Assembly (NCBI RefSeq): GCF_026625125.1
Contig: NZ_CP113097.1
Location: forward strand, 2,604,001 to 2,668,000
Length of the DNA: 64,000 bases
Direction of reading: 5' to 3'
Origin: Pseudomonas putida
Lineage (GTDB): Bacteria; Pseudomonadota; Gammaproteobacteria; Pseudomonadales; Pseudomonadaceae
Positions 54,944 to 63,037 of the stretch are shown here, one piece after another. Position 1 is the first letter of the stretch. Each line of letters starts with the position of its first letter. The position numbers were made by a program, and so were the translations under genes. Under the pieces are notes generated by a model. The model saw only the letters and a program-made list of their open reading frames with translations. It made no database searches and was not told where the DNA came from.

Positions 54944-56926
54944 ATGCATAACAAGAAAACCCGCCCCGCCGTGCTGGGGGTATTGCTGGGCGCGGCGTTG
55001 ATCGGCCTGGGCGTGGCCTACGAGGAGCTTTGGTGCGACCCGCGCGAGCTGCTGCAGGCGCCTGCCGACCCGCAGGCGCTGCACCGGCTCAGCCGGGATG
55101 GGGTGACGGTGGAGTTCGAGGCCCGGCCGCTGGCCGGGAGCGAGTTGCGCGAAGGCGCCTTCGCCAATATCCGCTTCAAGGTCACCGACCAGACCAGCGG
55201 CCAACCGCTGTCGGGGATGGCGCCAGGGGCGTGGATCGACCCGGCACAAGCGGCACCGCAGGAAAGCAGCCGTGACCAGAGCTGCAAGGCCCGGGTGGCG
55301 CTGTTTCTCAAGAGCAGCATCGGTGCCAGGCCGCTGCTGGATCTGAACAGTTACTTCCTGCTGGTGCTGAACAAGGATGCCAGCCTGACGGTGATCGACC
55401 CGACCGTCTCGGTGGGCGGTGTCACCAGCACCCTGGCACGCATCGAACTGCCGGGGCGGCCCATGGACTGGGTAGCTACCGCCGATGACAAGCAGGTATT
55501 CGTGTCGATACCTGAGCGCGGCGAGGTCGCGGTGATCGACACCGAAACCTTTACCCGTGTGGCCAACCTGGAGGCTGGCGAGATGCCGCTGCGTGTAGCC
55601 CTGCAGCCGGACCAGCGCCGGTTGTGGGTCGGCAACAACAGTGATGACCCGGCCAAGGGCGGGGTGACGGTGATCGATGTGCACAGCCGCAGCATGCTGA
55701 AAAGCTTCGCCACCGGCTCCGGGCACCACGAAATCGCCTTCAGCGCCGATTCGCGCTACGCCTTCGTCAGCAACCGCGACGGCGGCACCCTGAGCATTAT
55801 CGACATCCCCGAGATGCGCTTGGTGAACACCCTGGAAGTCGGCCCGCATCCGTTGGCTGTGGCCTACTCGGCGCTGTCGCAGGCGGTGTACGTCAGCGAT
55901 GGTTCAGAGGGCACGGTGCGGGTGTACGATGCCCGCAGCCATCAGTTGCGCCATACCGTCCAGGCCGAGCAAGGCCTCGGGCCGATGCGCTTCAGCAGTG
56001 ATGGCCGGTACGGCATCGTCCTCAACACCCTGGAAAACCAGGCCCTGGTGATCGATGCCAGTACCGACAGGTTGATCCACCGCATCCCGGTCGCCGCCGA
56101 GCCGTACCAACTGACGTTCACCAAGGGTTATGCCTACGTGCGCGGCCTGGCGTCTTCGAAGGTCAGCATGATCAACCTGAGCAGCCTGGGCGAAGGCCGT
56201 CAGCCGATCGTCCAGGGTTTCGATGCCGGCCCCGCCGCGCCGCGCCAGGCCGGCGACCTGCCGCTGGCCCAGGCGCTGTCGGTGTCACGCGATGACAATT
56301 CGGTGTTCGTGGTCAACCCGGTGGACAACACCACGTACTTTTATACCGAAGGCATGAATGCACCGATGTCGGGTTACAACAACCGCGGCCACCAGGCCCG
56401 GGCCGCCATCGTCATCGACCGCAGCCTGCGCGAACTGGCCCCGGGGGTGTATGGCTCGACGGTGAAGATGCCGGCGTCGGGCAAGTTCGACGTGGCGTTC
56501 CTGCTCAACCAGCCGCAGATCATCCACTGTTTCAGCACCGACGTGGCCGCCGTGCCGGATGCGGCCAAGCGCAAGGGCGCGCATGCCGAGTTCATCGGCC
56601 TCGACCAGCCCTTGGCGCAGCACCGCGCCATCACCGCCAAAGTGCGCATCTTCGGTGACGACGGCCGCCCGCGGGTGGGCCTGGACGACCTGACCCTGCG
56701 CTACTTCCTGGCGCCGTCATCGATGCCACGCAACCTGCGCCTGGAAGAGGTGGGCGAGGGGGTTTACCAGGCTGCACTGATGCTGCCTGAAGCCGGCGCG
56801 TGGTACCTGCATGTGCAGTCGCCATCGCTGGGGCACAAGTTTGCCGAAGAGAACTACACCAGCCTGCGTGTCCTGCCGGCCGCAGCGTCTACCGCTTCCC
56901 AGACTGAAGTGAGGAATGTGCAATGA
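54944..56926 (+). CDS. YncE-like beta-propeller protein with N-terminal anchor
   Basis: 660 aa. Uncleaved signal anchor (about 8-26), an N-terminal FixH-like beta domain (about 48-105, GVTVEFEARPLAGSELREG), a seven-bladed YVTN/YncE-type propeller (about 130-480; blades with repeated patterns such as PDQRRLWVGNNSDD and YAFVSNRDGGTLSIID), and another FixH-like Ig domain at the C-terminus (about 570-640). No enzyme motif. It begins 18 bp after mnxG and overlaps the next SCO gene by 4 bp, so it is part of the same operon. It may hold copper or help assemble or anchor MnxG in the periplasm; this is inferred from position. Confidence 0.8.
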   Translation: MHNKKTRPAVLGVLLGAALIGLGVAYEELWCDPRELLQAPADPQALHRLSRDGVTVEFEARPLAGSELREGAFANIRFKVTDQTSGQPLSGMAPGAWIDPAQAAPQESSRDQSCKARVALFLKSSIGARPLLDLNSYFLLVLNKDASLTVIDPTVSVGGVTSTLARIELPGRPMDWVATADDKQVFVSIPERGEVAVIDTETFTRVANLEAGEMPLRVALQPDQRRLWVGNNSDDPAKGGVTVIDVHSRSMLKSFATGSGHHEIAFSADSRYAFVSNRDGGTLSIIDIPEMRLVNTLEVGPHPLAVAYSALSQAVYVSDGSEGTVRVYDARSHQLRHTVQAEQGLGPMRFSSDGRYGIVLNTLENQALVIDASTDRLIHRIPVAAEPYQLTFTKGYAYVRGLASSKVSMINLSSLGEGRQPIVQGFDAGPAAPRQAGDLPLAQALSVSRDDNSVFVVNPVDNTTYFYTEGMNAPMSGYNNRGHQARAAIVIDRSLRELAPGVYGSTVKMPASGKFDVAFLLNQPQIIHCFSTDVAAVPDAAKRKGAHAEFIGLDQPLAQHRAITAKVRIFGDDGRPRVGLDDLTLRYFLAPSSMPRNLRLEEVGEGVYQAALMLPEAGAWYLHVQSPSLGHKFAEENYTSLRVLPAAASTASQTEVRNVQ

Positions 56927-57576
56927 ACGCCAGACATTCTTGCAAGCTGCTCGTACTTTCCATGGCCATGGCCAGCCAATTCGCCCTGGCCCACGCGGGC
57001 CATGACCACAGTGGGCATGCGCAGCCGCCAGCGGCACATCAGGAGAAAGCCAGCGTGCGTTTCGCCGATGTTTCACTGCTTGACCAGGATGGCATGCCGG
57101 TGCGCCTGGAAAAGGACCTGGTCGGCGATCATCTGGTGGTGATGGGCTTCATTTACACCAGTTGCACCACGGTGTGCCCGGTGGTGTCTTCGATCATGGG
57201 CAAGGTGCAGCAGCAACTGGGGGGGCGGGTAGGCGAGGAAGTGCGCCTGGTGTCGATCAGCGTGGACCCACAACGTGACGACTCCAAACGCTTGCAGAGT
57301 TACGCCAAGGCCTTCCAGCATGGCCCCGGCTGGAGCTGGCTGACCGGCTCGCCCTATGCCATTACCGAGACCCTCAAAGGCCTGGGCAGCTTCAGTGCCG
57401 ACCTCAGCCAGCACCCGCCGCTGATTCTGGTGGGTGACGGGCACAGCGGGCACTGGACGCGTTATTACGGCTTCACCGACCCGGCCGTGCTGATCGACGA
57501 AATCAACCGCCTCAGTGCCCGTCGGGTGCATGCCAAGAGCACGGCCATCGCCGAACACCAGGAGGTGCAACCATGA
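56923..57576 (+). CDS. SCO1/SenC-family copper/thiol protein, first of two
   Basis: 217-aa periplasmic thioredoxin-like protein of the SCO family, which delivers Cu(I)/Cu(II) or reduces Cys ligands of copper sites. Signal peptide MNARHSCKLLVLSMAMASQFALA, a His-rich mature N-terminus (HAGHDHSGHAQPPAAH), the CxxxC copper/thiol motif in SCTTVCPVVSS, and the third ligand His in SQHPPLILVG. The His-rich tail may collect copper. Overlaps its neighbours at both ends by 4 bp (ATGA). The role suggested by context is copper loading of MnxG. Confidence 0.92.
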   Translation: MNARHSCKLLVLSMAMASQFALAHAGHDHSGHAQPPAAHQEKASVRFADVSLLDQDGMPVRLEKDLVGDHLVVMGFIYTSCTTVCPVVSSIMGKVQQQLGGRVGEEVRLVSISVDPQRDDSKRLQSYAKAFQHGPGWSWLTGSPYAITETLKGLGSFSADLSQHPPLILVGDGHSGHWTRYYGFTDPAVLIDEINRLSARRVHAKSTAIAEHQEVQP

Positions 57577-58238
57577 GCAGCCAAGCGTCCTGTCGTGTCG
57601 GCATGCGCAGCTTCGACTGGCTGGCCCTGGCCGGTTGCCTGTGGATCTTCGCGTCGGTGGCCCTGGCCCATGAAGGCCACGCACCGAGCGCGCCCAGCCC
57701 TCAGCCTTCGCCACCGGCGATGGCCAGTGGCGAAGGCACCCGCGACGCGCAGACCTGGTTCACCGACACCGTGCTCCAGGACCAGAACGGCCGCGCGTTG
57801 CGCTTCTACAGCGATGTGCTCAAAGACAAGGTGGTGATGCTCAACGTCATCTTTACCCACTGCACCGATGCCTGCCCGCTGATCACCCGCAAACTGCGTG
57901 AGGTGCGCGAGGCCATGGGCCCTGAGCTGGCCAGCCAGGTGACCTTCGTGTCCATCAGCAGCGACCCGCTCAACGACACCCCAGCTGCGCTCAAGGCCTT
58001 CGCTGAAAAACAAGGGGTGGACAGCGCCAACTGGCTGTTCCTGACCGGCGACAAAGCCAGCGTCGACCTGGTGCTGGGGCGTATCGGCCAGTTCCTGCCC
58101 AGCCCCGAGCAGCACTCGACCCAGCTGATAGCCGGTGACGTGGCGGGCAAGCGCTGGAGCAAGATCCGCCCCGATGCACCGCCAGCGGCCATCGCCCAGC
58201 GCATGAAGCTGCTGGCCCAGCCGTTGGCCGGACGCTGA
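57573..58238 (+). CDS. SCO1/SenC-family copper/thiol protein, second of two
   Basis: 221-aa SCO protein. Signal or anchor helix at about 13-32 ending AHEGHAP, CxxxC in HCTDACPLITR and the later His in PSPEQHSTQLIAGD. It differs from its neighbour enough that the two are old paralogues, perhaps one reducing thiols and one carrying copper, as in other paired SCO systems. It overlaps the first SCO gene by 4 bp. The following 110 bp hold a tandem duplication and a REP element. Confidence 0.9.
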   Translation: MSSQASCRVGMRSFDWLALAGCLWIFASVALAHEGHAPSAPSPQPSPPAMASGEGTRDAQTWFTDTVLQDQNGRALRFYSDVLKDKVVMLNVIFTHCTDACPLITRKLREVREAMGPELASQVTFVSISSDPLNDTPAALKAFAEKQGVDSANWLFLTGDKASVDLVLGRIGQFLPSPEQHSTQLIAGDVAGKRWSKIRPDAPPAAIAQRMKLLAQPLAGR

Positions 58239-58241
58239 ATG

Positions 58242-58346
58242 CACTGACAGCCTGTGCGCAGCGGCGCAGAACACAGTGGCAGCACTGACAGGATCTGTTC
58301 AGCGGCGCAGAACAAAGTGGGAGCCGGCTTGCCGGCGATGAGGCCA
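58242..58346 (+). repeat. 41-bp tandem duplication running into a REP element
   Basis: Two direct copies of a unit starting CACTGACAG and including GCGGCGCAGAACA(C/A)AGTGG begin at 58242 and 58283 (period 41). The second copy runs straight into a REP core, GTGGGAGCCGGCTTGCCGGC (58318-58337). The REP ends in GATGAGGCC, whose GAGG (58340-58343) lies five bases before the next ATG and is the only apparent ribosome site of that gene. Confidence 0.8.
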
Positions 58347-58348
58347 GA

Positions 58349-59875
58349 ATGAACACAGCGAGATCACTTTGCTTAGCGCTAGGCCTGACCTGCTGCGTTC
58401 AGGCGCTTGCCCTGGACCTCACCGCCCACGAGCAAGCCGGTAAACGCCTGTACCGCGAAGGCGTGTCCAGCAGCGATGCACAGTTGATGGCCCGGATAGG
58501 TGCCAGCGAAATGAGCGTCCCCGCTAGCGTATTGCCCTGTGCCAGTTGCCACGGCAATGACGGCCGTGGCCGCGCTGAAGGCGGGGTGCGCCCGCCCAGC
58601 CTCGACTGGCAGCGCCTGGCCCTGGGCCAGGGTGCACGCCAAAGCAACGGCCGCAGCTACCCGGCCTACACCGATAACAGCCTGGCCCGCGCCATCCAGC
58701 ACGGTCTGGACCCCGCCGGCAACCGCCTGGACCCAGCCATGCCTCGTTTCGAGCTCACCCTGGCTGACCAGCGCAACCTAACCGCCTACCTCAAGCGCCT
58801 GGCTGACGAGCGCGACCCCGGCGTGGAAGAAGGGGTGCTACGCCTGGGGACCCTGTTGCCCGCCAGCGGGCCGTTGGCAGAGGCCGGGCACGTGGTGCGC
58901 ACGGTGCTCGAAGACGGGGTGGCCCAACTCAATCAACAGGGCGGCGTGCATGGCCGGCGCTTGGCGCTGGTGGTGGTCGACCCCGGCAGCGACGCGGCAA
59001 GTGCCGAGCATGCGCTGCGCCAGTTGCTAGAGCAGCAGCGGGTATTTGCGCTGATCAGCCCGTTGGCACCGATGCTCGATTCGCGCCTGGCCCTGCTGCT
59101 CGAACAACACGGCGTGCCCTTGGTTGGCAGTGCCCCGCGTAGCGGCGGCAACGCGCACATCTTCGACCCCTTGCCAGGCATTGCCACGCAGTTGCTGAGC
59201 CTGGCCGTGCATGCCCGCGAAACGCTGGGCCTGGCGCGAGATGGCTTGCGCGTCGTGTATGCCGGCGATGACCAGGCAATGCTGGCCGAACAGGTGCGTG
59301 GGCGCCTGCAGCAGCAGGGTTGGGCGCCGGGGCCGATCGAGGCCTTCAGTGGCCAGGCGGTGCAGGGGCAGGGCATTGTGTTCGTCGGCCGCGCCCAGGC
59401 CTTTGCCGAGCTGGCTGCAGCGTTGCAAGCGGCAGGCCGTAACCCCTACCTGTTCGCCACCTCCAGCCAGGTGGCCGGCGCCGTGGCCGCGCTGCCGGTG
59501 CAGTGGTCGCAGCGGGTGTTCCTGGCCTATCCGTTCGTGCCAAGCGACTGGACCGAACAAGGCATGGCGACCTTGGCCGGCCTGCAGCAGCGCCAAGGCC
59601 TCGACCCACGCCAGGCCTCGTTGCAGGTGAACACCCTGTGCGCACTGCGCCTGCTTGGCGAAGCCCTCAAGCAGATCGGCCGTGATGCCAGCCGCGAACG
59701 CCTGGTCGCGGCGCTGGAGGGCTTGCATGACGTCGATACCGGCCTGACCCCGCCGCTGGGTTTCGGGCCCGGCCAGCGCCAGGGCCTGGCTGGCGCCCAT
59801 GTGGTGGCGGTGGCGCTGCCTGGGCCGCGCTTTACCGCTGTCGCCCCCTATCGGCCTGTGCCGGTCAGCCCATGA
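58349..59875 (+). CDS. Cytochrome c fused to ABC-type periplasmic substrate-binding domain
   Basis: 508 aa. Signal peptide (about 1-22), then a cytochrome c domain (about 23-152) with one haem site CASCH in VLPCASCHGNDGRGR and a likely axial Met in AMPRFELTLADQ. From about 160 to 495 a Leu/Ile/Val-binding-type (Peripla_BP_6) domain: LRLGTLLPASGPLAEAG, VHGRRLALVVVDPGSDA and later ALEGLHDVDTGLTPPLG. Exported haem plus ligand-binding modules in one chain suggest a redox-linked sensor or electron carrier. Fifth gene of the mnx operon; the ribosome site comes from a REP element. Confidence 0.87.
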   Translation: MNTARSLCLALGLTCCVQALALDLTAHEQAGKRLYREGVSSSDAQLMARIGASEMSVPASVLPCASCHGNDGRGRAEGGVRPPSLDWQRLALGQGARQSNGRSYPAYTDNSLARAIQHGLDPAGNRLDPAMPRFELTLADQRNLTAYLKRLADERDPGVEEGVLRLGTLLPASGPLAEAGHVVRTVLEDGVAQLNQQGGVHGRRLALVVVDPGSDAASAEHALRQLLEQQRVFALISPLAPMLDSRLALLLEQHGVPLVGSAPRSGGNAHIFDPLPGIATQLLSLAVHARETLGLARDGLRVVYAGDDQAMLAEQVRGRLQQQGWAPGPIEAFSGQAVQGQGIVFVGRAQAFAELAAALQAAGRNPYLFATSSQVAGAVAALPVQWSQRVFLAYPFVPSDWTEQGMATLAGLQQRQGLDPRQASLQVNTLCALRLLGEALKQIGRDASRERLVAALEGLHDVDTGLTPPLGFGPGQRQGLAGAHVVAVALPGPRFTAVAPYRPVPVSP

Positions 59876-59887
59876 ATGGAGGTTGCC

Positions 59888-60529
59888 ATGCGTATCGTGA
59901 TGCTGTGCCTGTTGCTGCTGATCGCCAAGGCGGGCTGGGCCGATAGCCCGGCGGCGCGGGTCAATGGTGTGGGCATCGGGCTGATGCGCCTGGAGCGCTA
60001 TTTCAGTGACTATCTGCAGGCACAGGGGCGGGCTGTGACCAGCATCCGTAACCCCACGCTGTACAAGCGTCTGCGTAGCCAGGCGCTGGATGAACTGATC
60101 GACAAGGAATTGCTTTGGCAAGAAGCCCAGCGCCGCGGCATCGCCATCAGCGATGAGCAGGTGTCGGCGCAGCTAGGTGAAGTGGAAGCCGCATTCGGTG
60201 ACCCGGCGCTGTTTGAAAGACGGCTTGCAGATGCAGGGTTCGACCGCGCAGCATACGCTGACTACCTGCACCGGGAGCTGGCAGCGCAACAGGTGTATGC
60301 CCAGCTCAGCGCGGTAGCCGAACCCACCCAGGCCGAGGTGGAAGCGTTTTATCAGGCCAACCAACAGCGGCTGCAAGGAGCGCAGAACCAAAGTGATAAT
60401 TCTTCGGTCATACGCGAACAGGGCCTGGTGCTGGCCAGGGCTTCGCTCATCAGCCAATTGCAGGCGCAGGCACGGCAAGCGGCGCGCCAACGTTTGCGCG
60501 AATCCGCTAAAGTGGAAATCGCTGACTGA
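59888..60529 (+). CDS. SurA N-domain-like periplasmic protein lacking a PPIase domain
   Basis: 213 aa. Signal peptide MRIVMLCLLLLIAKAGWA, then a helical SurA_N-type chaperone core (about 20-150): SPAARVNGVGIG, LRSQALDELIDKELLWQEAQRRGI and SDEQVSAQLGEVEAAFGD. The parvulin catalytic domain expected after this is absent; instead the chain ends in a short helical tail. It probably binds unfolded polypeptide without isomerase activity, perhaps helping fold the 1959-aa MnxG. The ATG at 59888 has TGGAGG eight bases upstream; the ATG at 59876 is less well placed. It lies 12 bp after the preceding gene. Confidence 0.8.
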   Translation: MRIVMLCLLLLIAKAGWADSPAARVNGVGIGLMRLERYFSDYLQAQGRAVTSIRNPTLYKRLRSQALDELIDKELLWQEAQRRGIAISDEQVSAQLGEVEAAFGDPALFERRLADAGFDRAAYADYLHRELAAQQVYAQLSAVAEPTQAEVEAFYQANQQRLQGAQNQSDNSSVIREQGLVLARASLISQLQAQARQAARQRLRESAKVEIAD

Positions 60530-60544
60530 AGCCTGCGATGGCGT

Positions 60545-60604
60545 TTCCCCAAAGCTGGGGAATAACGGCTTGGCAAAGTGCCATCAGCTGCCCCGGATGT
60601 GGGG
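60545..60604. promoter_or_regulatory. Two CCCC-N6-GGGG palindromes, candidate enhancer sites
   Basis: TTCCCC-AAAGCT-GGGGAA (60545-60562) and CCCC-GGATGT-GGGG (60591-60604), centred about 138 and 94 bp upstream of the sigma-54 -24 element. The second matches the palindrome before mnxG in 13 of 14 bases. The first might instead be a hairpin ending the mnx transcript, since it lies 16 bp after the preceding stop codon, but it has no T-run. Confidence 0.55.
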
Positions 60605-60688
60605 CACCGGGCCTCGGCCTGTTCGTAGGGCTGGCAAAGGTGCTTTGAAAATCAACAACTTGACGTGGTGCAACATGACTATTCATGC

Positions 60689-60706
60689 CTGGCACGAAGC
60701 CTGCTC
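60689..60706 (+). promoter_or_regulatory. Sigma-54 (-24/-12) promoter of the receiver-gspE unit
   Basis: CTGGCACGAAGCCTGCTC has a perfect -24 block (TGGCACG), GG at 60691-60692 and GC at 60703-60704 with 10 bases between, and CTGCT against TTGCW at -12. Predicted start near 60716, about 54 bases before the GTG of the receiver gene. Confidence 0.72.
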
Positions 60707-60769
60707 AAGCCTTCCCAAGGCCGCACTTCGCAGACCGGGGAACCGGGCAGTTCTTGGGAGTCGACCTTG

Positions 60770-61300
60770 GTGAACAGAGTATTGGTAGTCGATGACGAAC
60801 AGACCCTTGCGCAAAACCTGCAAGCGTACCTGCAGGCGCAAGGCCTGGAAGTCCATGTTGCCCACGACGGTGCCAGTGGTATCGGCCTGGCTGAACGCCT
60901 GGCACCGGATGTGATTGTGCTGGATTACCGCTTGCCCGATATGGAGGGTTTTCAGGTCCTGCAGACCGTGCGCAAGAACAGGCAGTGCCACTTCGTGCTC
61001 ATCACCGCCCACCCGACCGCCGAGGTCCGTGAGCGAGCCGCCGAACTTGGCGTGACCCATGTCCTGTTCAAGCCGTTCCCGCTCTCGGAACTGGCGCGCC
61101 CGATCTTCGACCTGATGGGCATCGAGCGCCGGCGCAGGGCCACGGACAACCCGGCAGAAGGGTTCGTCGAACGACGCCAGAACAGGAACGAATCGTTCCC
61201 CTTGCAGTTGTACGATGGTAGCTGGGTACTGGCCGACCGCCGCCGTAATGGCGCCAAGCCCTCTGGACCCGACGACGACCAACTGCTCACCGGGGAATAG
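60770..61300 (+). CDS. Single-domain response regulator with C-terminal extension
   Basis: 176 aa from GTG at 60770 (GGGAG nine bases upstream; the in-frame TTG at 60767 is equivalent). A receiver domain (about 1-118) with acidic pocket D8/D9/E10, phospho-acceptor Asp52 (VIVLDYRLPD), Thr in LITAHPT and Lys in LFKPF. Residues 119-176 are an Arg-rich, disordered-looking extension (ERRRRATDNPAEGFVERRQ) with no DNA-binding or enzyme domain. It probably acts by protein contact, possibly on the secretion machinery encoded 57 bp downstream. First gene of that unit, behind the sigma-54 promoter. Confidence 0.85.
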   Translation: MNRVLVVDDEQTLAQNLQAYLQAQGLEVHVAHDGASGIGLAERLAPDVIVLDYRLPDMEGFQVLQTVRKNRQCHFVLITAHPTAEVRERAAELGVTHVLFKPFPLSELARPIFDLMGIERRRRATDNPAEGFVERRQNRNESFPLQLYDGSWVLADRRRNGAKPSGPDDDQLLTGE

Positions 61301-61357
61301 CGGCGCCCGCAGCCCTCACTGAGCCTGCGACGCGCCCCCTGAGCGGAGTCGCAGGCC

Positions 61358-63037
61358 ATGTCCGATGCAGTACAACCTCTGCCAATCTCGGGATACCCCC
61401 GCGATCTGCTGGCCCAGGCCCGCTTGCAAGCCGGCGACGAGCGCCTGCTCAACTGCCTCGAGCGCCTCGCCTGCGACACCCCTGCCACCTTCATCCGCCG
61501 CCTGGGCAGCACATTGCATTACCCGGTGCTGGACAGCCAGCGCCTGTTGGCCAGCAGCCCCCGGTTCGACAAGATCAGCCTGGCCCAATGCCTGAAGCGC
61601 GAGTTCGTGCTGATAGAGCAGGGCGGTGAACTGCGGGGTGTGTTCGCCGACCCCTTCGACCACGCCCGCCTGGCCTGGATCGACGATGTGCTGCAAGGGG
61701 CGCCATTGTACCTGGCCCACGCCGCCGACCTGGCCACGTTCCTGGCCCGCCACGAAGAAAGCTTTCACGCCGTCGATGCCCTGGATCACGACGCCGAAGC
61801 CAGCAGCGAAAGCGACCCGCTGCAACGGCTGTCGCTGACCAGCATCAGCGAAGACCAGAGCAAGGTGGTCAAGCTGGTCAACTCAACCCTTTACGACGCC
61901 CTCAAGCAGCATGCCAGCGATATCCACCTGGGCATGACCGGCCAGGGCCTGACCATCAAATACCGCATCGACGGCGTGCTCAATGCGGCCGGCAAGGCCA
62001 GTGGCAGCGCCTTCGCCGACCAGGTGATTTCGCGCATCAAGGTCATGGCCGAGCTGGATATCGGTGAGAAGCGCGTGCCACAGGACGGCCGCTTCAAGGT
62101 TGCCGTAGGCGAACGCCAGATCGACTTCCGCGTGTCGATCATGCCGAGCATCTTCGGTGAAGACGCCGTGCTGCGGGTGCTCGACAAGCAGGATTTGTCC
62201 GACCGGGTCAGCGGCGTACAGCTGCAGGCCCTGGGGTTTGCCGATGAAACCCTGCGCGCCCTGCGCCGCCTGGCCGCCGAGCCCTACGGGATGATCCTGG
62301 TCACCGGCCCCACCGGCAGCGGCAAGACCACCACCCTGTACGCCATGATCAGCGAGATCAACCACGGGGTGGACAAGATCATCACCATCGAAGACCCGGT
62401 CGAGTACCAACTGCCCGGCGTGCTGCAGATCCCGGTCAACGAGAAGAAAGGCCTGACGTTCGCCCGTGGCCTGCGTTCGATCCTGCGCCACGACCCGGAC
62501 AAGATCCTGGTCGGCGAAATACGCGACCCCGACACCGCGCAGATCGCCGTGCAGTCGGCACTCACCGGCCACCTGGTGTTCACCACCATCCACGCCAACA
62601 ACGTCTTCGATGTGATCGGCCGCTTCAGCCAGATGCAGGTCGACCCCTACAGCTTCGTCTCCGCCCTCAACGCCGTGCTGGCCCAACGCCTGATCCGCCT
62701 GGCCTGCCCGCATTGCAGCACGCCGTGCGAGGCCGATGACGAAACCCTGGCCGCCTCTGGCCTTACCCGTGACGCCGTGCAGGGCTGGACGTTCGTCCGT
62801 GCCCCGGGCTGTGGCCAGTGCCGCGGCAGTGGCTACCGCGGCCGCAGTGCCATCGCCGAACTGCTGCACCTGGACGATGACCTGCGGCAGATGATCGTCG
62901 AACGTCGCCCACTGGCGCAGATCAAGGCGCTGGCCTGCCAGCGCGGCCTGCGGCTGCTGCGCGCATCCGCCCTGGACCTGGTCCGCGAGGGCCGTACCAC
63001 GCTTGAGGAGATCAACCGTGTCACATTCATTGCGTGA
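61358..63037 (+). CDS. gspE: Type II secretion/type IV pilus assembly ATPase, GspE-like
   Basis: Cytoplasmic hexameric motor ATPase (559 aa). An N-terminal MshEN/T2SSE_N domain (about 20-150), then the catalytic half: Walker A GPTGSGKTTT at 317-326, Asp box IITIEDPVEYQL, Walker B region ILVGEIRDPDTA, His box ALTGHLVFTTIHANN, and a zinc-binding tetracysteine C450-x2-C453 ... C485-x2-C488 as in GspE and PilB. It powers pseudopilus extension for protein export across the outer membrane. Its close linkage to the mnx genes agrees with reports that type II secretion exports the Mn-oxidising factor. The next gene starts within its last 20 bp. Confidence 0.93.
   Translation: MSDAVQPLPISGYPRDLLAQARLQAGDERLLNCLERLACDTPATFIRRLGSTLHYPVLDSQRLLASSPRFDKISLAQCLKREFVLIEQGGELRGVFADPFDHARLAWIDDVLQGAPLYLAHAADLATFLARHEESFHAVDALDHDAEASSESDPLQRLSLTSISEDQSKVVKLVNSTLYDALKQHASDIHLGMTGQGLTIKYRIDGVLNAAGKASGSAFADQVISRIKVMAELDIGEKRVPQDGRFKVAVGERQIDFRVSIMPSIFGEDAVLRVLDKQDLSDRVSGVQLQALGFADETLRALRRLAAEPYGMILVTGPTGSGKTTTLYAMISEINHGVDKIITIEDPVEYQLPGVLQIPVNEKKGLTFARGLRSILRHDPDKILVGEIRDPDTAQIAVQSALTGHLVFTTIHANNVFDVIGRFSQMQVDPYSFVSALNAVLAQRLIRLACPHCSTPCEADDETLAASGLTRDAVQGWTFVRAPGCGQCRGSGYRGRSAIAELLHLDDDLRQMIVERRPLAQIKALACQRGLRLLRASALDLVREGRTTLEEINRVTFIA

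Noticed and set aside
51947..55849. 1300-codon open frame on the minus strand opposite mnxG
   Set aside because: Composition (rich in Gly, Arg, Val, His, no domain) is typical of an antisense shadow of a GC-rich gene; no ribosome site and no family motif.
60545..60562. Palindrome TTCCCC-N6-GGGGAA read as a plain terminator of the mnx operon
   Set aside because: Possible, but it has no T-run and shares the CCCC-N6-GGGG pattern with two other sites near sigma-54 promoters, so I listed it as a candidate regulatory site instead.
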